This document shows, piece by piece, positions 7,044-12,086 of a DNA stretch of 12,086 nt. This stretch comes from Dimargaris cristalligena (lineage: Eukaryota; Kickxellomycota; Dimargaritomycetes; Dimargaritales; Dimargaritaceae), in NCBI GenBank assembly GCA_027576995.1, contig JANBQC010000745.1, positions 1 through 12,086 of the forward strand, in the 5' to 3' direction. The position numbers and the translations under genes were made by a program. The notes under the pieces are model-generated. The model searched no databases. It was given only the letters and a program-made list of their open reading frames with translations, and was not told where the DNA came from. Within the stretch, counting starts at the first letter, position 1. Every line of letters begins with the position of its first letter.

Positions 7044-7344
7044 ACTACCCACACCTATTACTATTATACATTCACCATCGCAGTCACTTAATAGCCTACC
7101 ACCACATCTTGTGCTTTTAATTGCAGCAGTCCTCACCCCCCTTGTGCACTTTTATCGGCAATTGCCACCTTGGCCCTGCGATCAGTATCGTCTAGCATAT
7201 TATATTCATAATAGCCTTTCCTTTAACCCATTCCCGCCTGGCTGGCCAACTGGTCTCCGTTTCATCAATTCTAGCGCCCTTGACTAGCCCAGTGTTTCAC
7301 TTCGCCCATCATCCCCCGCCCCCATTGTGTTTTAGCCAACTCCA

Positions 7345-7365
7345 GCCGCCGCCGCCGCCGTCGCC
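7345..7365 (+). repeat. GCC trinucleotide repeat
   Basis: Five perfect GCC units (7345-7359) are followed by GTC and one more GCC. It lies in the HSP104 upstream region. Confidence 0.75.
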
Positions 7366-7637
7366 TCTTCCACAGTTTAACTAGGATTCTCCTGTCGCAC
7401 TCCACAGACTACAGCCCTTTGTTCTCAACCTCCCACTGTAGTTCTTCCGTCATCTTCCATACCATCCTATTTTCCACGCATTGTTTAGTCAGGCAGTACT
7501 TCCCACCGAATCCAAGAGCCAGATAATTTCCGCTCAGCCTTCATCCAACACCACCGATATCACCCTTCTGTTTCAGGCCTATTTCTACGCCGACCTCCCC
7601 CCCTCCATATCCCCCCACCCTTTGCCTTTATACACTG

Positions 7638-7694
7638 TTCACGAATGTCTGTTTATTATGAAAGGTAGCTGTCTTGTCTGTATTTTTTTATAAA
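7638..7694 (+). promoter_or_regulatory. proximal HSP104 core promoter candidate (HSE half plus TATA)
   Basis: gTTCacGAAt at 7637-7646 is a perfect two-unit inverted heat-shock core. TATAAA follows at 7689-7694, about 60 bases before the ATG. A third HSE unit is not evident, so binding by a trimeric heat-shock factor would be weak. This spacing to the gene is more usual than the candidate at 6857-7012. Confidence 0.35.
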
Positions 7695-7702
7695 CAAAGT
7701 CT

Positions 7703-7726
7703 ACACACACACACACACACACACAC
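7703..7726 (+). repeat. (AC)12 microsatellite in the HSP104 leader
   Basis: Twelve perfect AC units are followed by GCGCAC. The tract ends 28 bases before the start codon, between the TATAAA sequence and the ATG. Its length may vary between strains. Confidence 0.85.
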
Positions 7727-7754
7727 GCGCACCCCTATCTAACCAACCGCCACA

Positions 7755-10454
7755 ATGTCTATCGACCCGGATAAGTTTACCGATAAGGTCACCCGTCTCT
7801 TCCAGGAGTCCATTGACTTGGCCCGGGAATCCAGCAATGCCCTTATGCACCCCCTCCACATTGCCTCCTGTATACTGGACGACGAGGATGGCTTGTTCAA
7901 GTCCATTCTCAACAAAGCCGGCGCCGACCCCGTGGTAGCCGAACGCGAACTGAAGCGTGCCTTAATTCGTCTCCCCGCCCAGGACCCGGCCCCGGAGGAC
8001 GTGGGTCTCCACCCCGCCAGCAAACGCCTGTTCCTCAAGGCCCAGTCCATCATGAACCAGCAAAAGGACAGCTACGTATCGGTTGACCACCTTATCTTGG
8101 CCCTCGCGGATTGCAATGAATTTATGGACGCCATGGCCAAGGCCGGTCTGACCAAGAAGGCCCTCGAGGAGGCCATCACCCAGGTCCGGGGCAATCGTCG
8201 CGTCGACAGCAAACACGGCGACGAAAACTTCGAAGCCCTCAGTAAATACGCCGTGGATTTGATCGAATTGGCCCAGCAGGGTAAAATAGACCCCGTGATT
8301 GGTCGCGATGAGGAAATCCGCCGCGTTATTCGGGTGCTGTCCCGCCGAACCAAGAACAACCCCGTGCTTATCGGTGAACCAGGCGTGGGTAAAACCGCCG
8401 TCGTGGAAGGCCTGGCCATGCGTATCGTGCGTAAGGACGTGCCTGCTAATCTGCAGGCCCGTTTGTTTTCCTTGGATATGGGCTCCCTAATCGCGGGCAC
8501 CAAGTACCGGGGTGAATTCGAAGAACGCCTCAAGTCCGTCCTGAAGGAAGTCAAGGAGTCTGAAGGCGGTATCATCCTGTTCATTGACGAAATTCACCTA
8601 GTTTTGGGTGCCGGTAAGGGCGAGGGGGCTATGGACGCCGCCAATCTGCTTAAGCCCATGCTGGCCCGTGGTGAATTGCGCTGTATCGGCGCAACCACCC
8701 TGGACGAATACAAGAAGTACGTGGAGAAGGATGCCGCTTTCGAACGTCGATTCCAGCAGGTGTACGTGCCTGAGCCCTCCGTCGAAGACTCCATCTCCAT
8801 CCTCCGTGGTATTAAGGAACGCTACGAAAACCACCATGGTGTCAAGATTATGGACTCCGCACTGGTGGCCGCCGCCACTCTGTCCAAACGCTACATCACC
8901 AACCGGTACTTACCGGACAAGGCCATTGACCTGATGGACGAGGCCTGCGCGAACACCCGTGTCCAACTGGACTCCCAGCCCGAGGCGATTGACCAACTGG
9001 AACGCCGCCAATTGCAGCTCGAAGTCGAAGCCACCGCCCTGGCCAAGGAAAAGGACTCGGCTAGTAAAGGTCGCTTGAAGCAGGTCCGCCAGGAGATTGC
9101 CCATCTTAAGGAGCAGCTTCGTCCGCTTAAGGCCAAGTACGACAACGAGAAGGGCCGTCTGGATGAAGTGCGCTCCCTCAAGCAAAAGCTCGACGAATTG
9201 CGCAACAAAGCCTCGGAAGCTGAACGTCGTTACGACCTGGCCCAGGCCGCCGACATTCGCTACTACGCTATCCCCGACATTGAGAAGCGCATCACCAAGA
9301 TCACCGAAGAACGGGAACGCCAGGATGCCGAGCAGATGGCCAAGGCCGGCGGGGACGAGAATGAGGATAAGCTGCTGACCGAGGTGGTGGGTCCTGATCA
9401 GATTATGGAGGTGGTGAGCCGCTGGACCGGTATCCCCGTCACCCGTTTGTCGCAGACCCAAATCGACCGTTTGTTAGGCCTGGCCCAAAACCTGGAACGT
9501 CGGGTGGTGGGTCAGAACGAGGCGGTGGAGGCCATCGCGGACGCCGTTTTGCGTTCCCGCGCGGGTATGGCCCGGGAAAACCAGCCCATGGGCTCCTTCC
9601 TTTTCCTAGGTCCCACGGGTGTGGGTAAAACCGAGCTGGCTAAAGGTTTAGCCGAGCAACTGTTCGACAACGAAAAGTACATGGTCCGTTTGGACATGAG
9701 CGAATACATGGAAAGCCATTCCGTGTCCCGTTTGATTGGTGCTCCCCCCGGTTACGTGGGTTACGAAGAAGGAGGGCAACTCACCGAGGCCGTGCGTCGT
9801 CGCCCTTACATTGTCGTCCTGTTCGACGAGATTGAAAAGGCTCACCCCAAGGTTCTCAACGTCATGTTGGAAGTGCTCGACGACGCCCGTTTGACCGACG
9901 GACAAGGTCGGGTGGTGGACTTTAGCAACACCGTCATTATCATGACCTCCAACATTGGCCAGGAATATATCCTCAACTACGCCGCGGCCCAGCATGCCAA
10001 CAACTCGCCCTCGGATAATGACGGCGGTCGTTTGCCCGAATCCGTCCGTAAACAGGTCATGGATCAGCTCAAGGCCTCCATGCGCCCCGAACTGTTGAAC
10101 CGTTTGGATGAAATCATCATCTTCTCTCAGCTGTCCCGGTCTAACCTGGCCAGCATCGTGCAACTGCAGGTGAAGAGAATCGGCAAACGACTCGCCGAGC
10201 GTGATATCACGCTGTATGCGGATGAAGCCGCCATTGCCTACGTGGTCCGCATGGCCTACGACCCCCTATACGGCGCCCGCCCGATCCGTCGCTTCCTGGA
10301 ACGCAAGCTGGTGACGGAACTGAGTCGAATGATCTTGACCAATTCGTTGCCTAACCATACCGCCGTCATTGTCACGGCCAAGAACGACGATTTTGCGTTC
10401 AAATTGCGGGCCCGACCAACGGGCGATGATGGCAATGCTATGCCGGTGGATTGA
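7755..10454 (+). CDS. HSP104: Hsp104/ClpB-family ATP-dependent protein disaggregase, 899 aa
   Basis: This is a hexameric AAA+ unfoldase that, with Hsp70/Hsp40, threads aggregated proteins through its central pore and restores them after heat stress. In yeast it also fragments prions. Domains in order: a Clp N-domain (about 1-145, two repeats); NBD1 with Walker A GEPGVGKT (207-214), pore loop KYRG (Tyr251), Walker B ending at Glu279, GATT sensor and Arg331/Arg332 fingers; a coiled-coil middle domain (about 410-525, with the conserved ERRYD and AADIRY blocks); NBD2 with Walker A GPTGVGKT (619-626), pore Tyr667 in GYVGYEEGG, Walker B Glu692 and sensor-2 GAR (Arg842). All catalytic residues are present. 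The length fits the family (yeast 908). An intact N-domain and no transit peptide separate it from mitochondrial Hsp78. The start has A at -3 and no introns are seen. Unusually, the protein ends GNAMPVD without the usual acidic tail; the frame continues after the TGA. Confidence 0.98.
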   Translation: MSIDPDKFTDKVTRLFQESIDLARESSNALMHPLHIASCILDDEDGLFKSILNKAGADPVVAERELKRALIRLPAQDPAPEDVGLHPASKRLFLKAQSIMNQQKDSYVSVDHLILALADCNEFMDAMAKAGLTKKALEEAITQVRGNRRVDSKHGDENFEALSKYAVDLIELAQQGKIDPVIGRDEEIRRVIRVLSRRTKNNPVLIGEPGVGKTAVVEGLAMRIVRKDVPANLQARLFSLDMGSLIAGTKYRGEFEERLKSVLKEVKESEGGIILFIDEIHLVLGAGKGEGAMDAANLLKPMLARGELRCIGATTLDEYKKYVEKDAAFERRFQQVYVPEPSVEDSISILRGIKERYENHHGVKIMDSALVAAATLSKRYITNRYLPDKAIDLMDEACANTRVQLDSQPEAIDQLERRQLQLEVEATALAKEKDSASKGRLKQVRQEIAHLKEQLRPLKAKYDNEKGRLDEVRSLKQKLDELRNKASEAERRYDLAQAADIRYYAIPDIEKRITKITEERERQDAEQMAKAGGDENEDKLLTEVVGPDQIMEVVSRWTGIPVTRLSQTQIDRLLGLAQNLERRVVGQNEAVEAIADAVLRSRAGMARENQPMGSFLFLGPTGVGKTELAKGLAEQLFDNEKYMVRLDMSEYMESHSVSRLIGAPPGYVGYEEGGQLTEAVRRRPYIVVLFDEIEKAHPKVLNVMLEVLDDARLTDGQGRVVDFSNTVIIMTSNIGQEYILNYAAAQHANNSPSDNDGGRLPESVRKQVMDQLKASMRPELLNRLDEIIIFSQLSRSNLASIVQLQVKRIGKRLAERDITLYADEAAIAYVVRMAYDPLYGARPIRRFLERKLVTELSRMILTNSLPNHTAVIVTAKNDDFAFKLRARPTGDDGNAMPVD

Positions 10455-10712
10455 CTCGCCACGACTGGTCTTCCTCCGTCTCCAGCCCTTTCGCCTCGTA
10501 ACAGTGATGATGATGATCATGCCGACACTACTCACGTTCAAGACCAAGGTACCCTTAAGCACCAACGTTCCGCGTCGCCGAAAACCAAAGCTACCCGCCG
10601 CACCTCTTGTTCCCGTAAACGCCCGTCTCCGGAGGGAGATGGTGTGAAGCCAACTGCGACCACTAACGGTCGCCACCATCCTCCCAAGGCCAAGAGGAAT
10701 CGAAAACGCTGA
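10455..10712 (+). other. in-frame open extension behind the HSP104 stop codon
   Basis: After TGA (10452-10454, followed by C, the leakiest stop context) the HSP104 frame has 85 sense codons to TGA 10710-10712. The encoded stretch is disordered and charged. It has a four-Asp run (10506-10517), then SRKRPSPEG and a final KAKRNRKR, both resembling nuclear localisation signals. Third positions seldom carry A, much as in the gene. It may be a readthrough tail, a tail lost by a recent stop mutation or a sequence error, or chance: other frames here are also stop-poor. The full TGA-CTA readthrough motif is absent (it is TGA-CTC). Confidence 0.35.
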
Positions 10713-11132
10713 ATTCTGAGAGGAAGAACAGTGTGAAGCCCCCCCTCCCTTGTTTCAAGCACTCTACGCTGTCCGCTTTGACCTGTCCTTTTTCCAATCT
10801 TTTAGCTATTCCTGTTGATAACCTCCCCCACTTTCTTCCAGATCCCTATCTTTTTCTCTTCCTATACATATTTTCATACGTACTCTACTTCTATTTGTAA
10901 TCTCCAGGTCATAATTATTTTGGTTCATTTAGTTCCCAGCCTGTTTTTTAGCCACATATTTGTTTAGCTGTACTCTGCAACTGTTCTTTTATCAGACTAT
11001 CATTCGTAGAATTGCATTGTTTATATTATATCCTCATGTTAAGACTCAGGGGAGTGACAGGCTATAAATTTTAGTATTGATAGCAGCTATTCAACAATAA
11101 ATCGATAATTTCAAGAATTGTGGACAAAATGC
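10713..11132 (+). other. presumed HSP104 3' UTR and downstream spacer
   Basis: Composition falls from C-rich near 10740 to strongly AT-rich by 10860, with T-rich tracts. I see no coding region. AATAAA at 11096-11101 is a possible polyadenylation signal, about 640 bases after the stop; earlier cleavage at a degenerate signal is equally possible. Confidence 0.4.
11096..11101 (+). terminator. polyadenylation signal candidate downstream of HSP104
   Basis: AATAAA in AT-rich DNA. It is distant from the stop codon, so the assignment is weak. Confidence 0.25.
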
Positions 11133-11334
11133 GGAGATATTCTAGGTCCAAAGCAACATTGTACAACAAAAAATCACCTTGTGAAATTTAGATGTAGAAT
11201 GAGATTAACCTAATTGTATAAGGCTATCTGAAGAATCATACCATTGGGAGAGTACCATCTATAACCCAATATTAATGAGGCCAGGGTTACTCTAATAGGA
11301 TTATATTTTAAAACCCAATAACATTATTGTTAAC

Positions 11335-11350
11335 TGACTAGGGCTAGTCA
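11335..11350 (+). repeat. 7-bp perfect inverted repeat at the 3' edge of the - strand ORF
   Basis: TGACTAG (11335-11341), GG, CTAGTCA (11344-11350). The ORF's stop codon (complement of 11344-11346) lies inside it. Confidence 0.65.
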
Positions 11351-11568
11351 CATATATGTTGTGCCAACCTTTTGAGGGGCTCCACGGCAAGGTCCTTGGG
11401 AGGGTTGGCAGAGAGAGGAATCTCCAGTTTGCTGTCCCCAGATGGTTTGCCATACTTGGTTATGTAGTGCAAAAAAGGGCTGGGCTTAATTAGTTTCGAG
11501 GGGGTTGAGACTGAGGTAGCTTTGGGGAAGTTGCCCCTGAGTTCTCTTTCATTTATTGTGAAATGCAT
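11344..11568 (-). CDS. hypothetical ORF, 74 codons, possibly the last exon of a larger gene or element
   Basis: ATG (complement of 11566-11568) begins MHFTINERELRGNF, and the frame ends LAQHICD at TAG. The ORF is basic and polar with several Pro-Ser patches (TPSKLIKPSPF, YGKPSGDSK). No signal peptide, membrane span or recognisable domain is present. The 225-base block is more GC-rich than both flanks, which favours coding. Upstream on the same strand the frame stays open to about 11700 through a T-rich stretch. A good acceptor-like TTTTTTCTCTTAG ends at 11601, so this could be an internal or last exon whose earlier exons lie further right. It contains the only two CpGs of the CpG-poor segment. 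It could be a fragment of a mobile-element protein, but I see no motif that proves it. Confidence 0.35.
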   Translation of the reverse strand: MHFTINERELRGNFPKATSVSTPSKLIKPSPFLHYITKYGKPSGDSKLEIPLSANPPKDLAVEPLKRLAQHICD

Positions 11569-12086
11569 TATTGTCTCATGTGCTATTGTATTATTAATTG
11601 CTAAGAGAAAAAACAGAATATAAAAACTATTTGGTATACAGAGGTGCCAAAACTGTGAACTGAATAAAAGGAATAAAAGGTTAAAAGGAATATCAGCCCT
11701 CCTACTCTAACTTAATCTAGACATAGTGGTCACCCATTCTGACTAAGGCCTTATAGCACCATATTGACCCACCCATAGTCACCCCTGTAAAGAACTGAAC
11801 TCAAATCCTTAAAAACTGAACTTTATTTGAAAAGATAGGTGATAAAAGGGAAAGGTGATGATAGACTTGCTGTTCCAAGAGGTAGTAGCAAGGGGGAGTA
11901 TTTACACTTGAAAGAGGAAGCCTAAATGAAAAGATAAATGGTGTAAAGAGAAAGGGAAGGGAGTTCCCATATAATAGTATTAGTCATCATAAAGGATAGG
12001 TAATACTCAGGTAACTGATAAATTCAATGTGAAATAATAGAAGGGAAAAAAAGAAAGGGAGAAAGCTATTGTTAGCTAATCTTTGA

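Larger units (their letters stand above)
7044..7754 (+). other. pyrimidine-rich upstream/leader region of HSP104
   Basis: The stretch is dominated by C and T tracts, as in fungal leaders. It includes a GCC trinucleotide repeat (7345-7365), several CAG acceptor-like sites after pyrimidine runs, and an (AC)12 tract close to the start codon. A 91-codon frame beginning at ATG 7012 crosses it, but the ATG abuts a TATA sequence and I do not accept it as a gene. Confidence 0.5.
11133..12086. other. CpG-depleted segment of unclear origin
   Basis: Reading every line from 11133 to the end gives only two CpG dinucleotides (11385 and 11497), and none from 11499 onward. AT-rich spacers elsewhere in the window have several CpG per 100 bases (for example seven in 1621-1680). 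The + strand is also strongly purine-rich from about 11820. Such depletion fits DNA that was methylated and mutated, as old mobile elements often are, or a segment from another source. Apart from the - strand ORF at 11344-11568, I identify nothing in it. Confidence 0.55.

Noticed and set aside
6988..7287. ORF with an LPPHLVLLIAAVL segment resembling the start of an F-box
   Set aside because: The first ATG (7012) overlaps a TATAAAAA box, codons are mixed, and the rest of the F-box pattern is missing; more likely HSP104 upstream DNA.
10446..10504. Possible intron removing the HSP104 stop (donor 10446, acceptors 10485 or 10504)
   Set aside because: The donor GTGGAT is weak, the introns would be only 40 or 59 bases, and both shift the frame away from the downstream open stretch.
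7739..10679. Many antisense and alternate frames of up to 183 codons over HSP104
   Set aside because: All are shadows of the strongly biased HSP104 codon usage; none has its own start context or recognisable domain.

Overview
The window looks like nuclear DNA from a fungus, probably an early-diverging lineage. It is mostly AT-rich intergenic sequence around one certain gene, an intronless gene for the cytosolic/nuclear protein disaggregase Hsp104 (7755-10454, + strand). Three observations point to a fungus. The Hsp104 class is absent from animals. The leaders are pyrimidine-rich and the start contexts are Kozak-like (CACC-ATGG). Two small secreted-peptide genes are also present. The Hsp104 protein also resembles plant HSP101 in several blocks, so the phylum is not settled by sequence reading alone.

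Layout from left to right: (1) 3-161 is the 3' end of a + strand gene, with a possible intron at 130-290 that would change its C-terminus. (2) 391-747 on the - strand is a Ser/Pro-rich 118-residue ORF with a full Kozak start; its function is unknown. (3) 748-2640 is intergenic. (4) 2843-3019 and (5) 5320-5451, both + strand, encode 58- and 43-residue peptides. They are clear paralogues: both have a signal peptide ending at Ala21, a mature start of [S/T]-P-[V/L]-P-x-P, and a short Lys-rich, cysteine-free tail. They lie about 2.3 kb apart with AT-rich DNA between them. (6) 5800-6640 is intergenic and contains a cluster of short perfect palindromes. (7) 6645-7043 may be a two-exon gene, but heat-shock-like promoter motifs occupy the same stretch. 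(8) 7044-7754 is the pyrimidine-rich upstream region of HSP104, with a GCC repeat and an (AC)12 tract. (9) 7755-10454 is HSP104, followed in the same frame by 85 further sense codons after its TGA (10455-10709). (10) About 10713-11130 is the presumed 3' UTR. (11) From about 11133 to the end only two CpG dinucleotides occur in roughly 950 bases. This segment carries a 74-residue - strand ORF (11344-11568) and may be a decayed mobile element or DNA of different origin.

No operon or pathway links these genes. HSP104 provides ATP-driven disaggregation of stress-damaged protein. The two small peptides look like exported products of a duplicated, fast-evolving family. The most interesting leads are the paralogous secreted peptides with their shared leader, the basic in-frame extension behind the HSP104 stop codon, and the CpG desert at the right edge.
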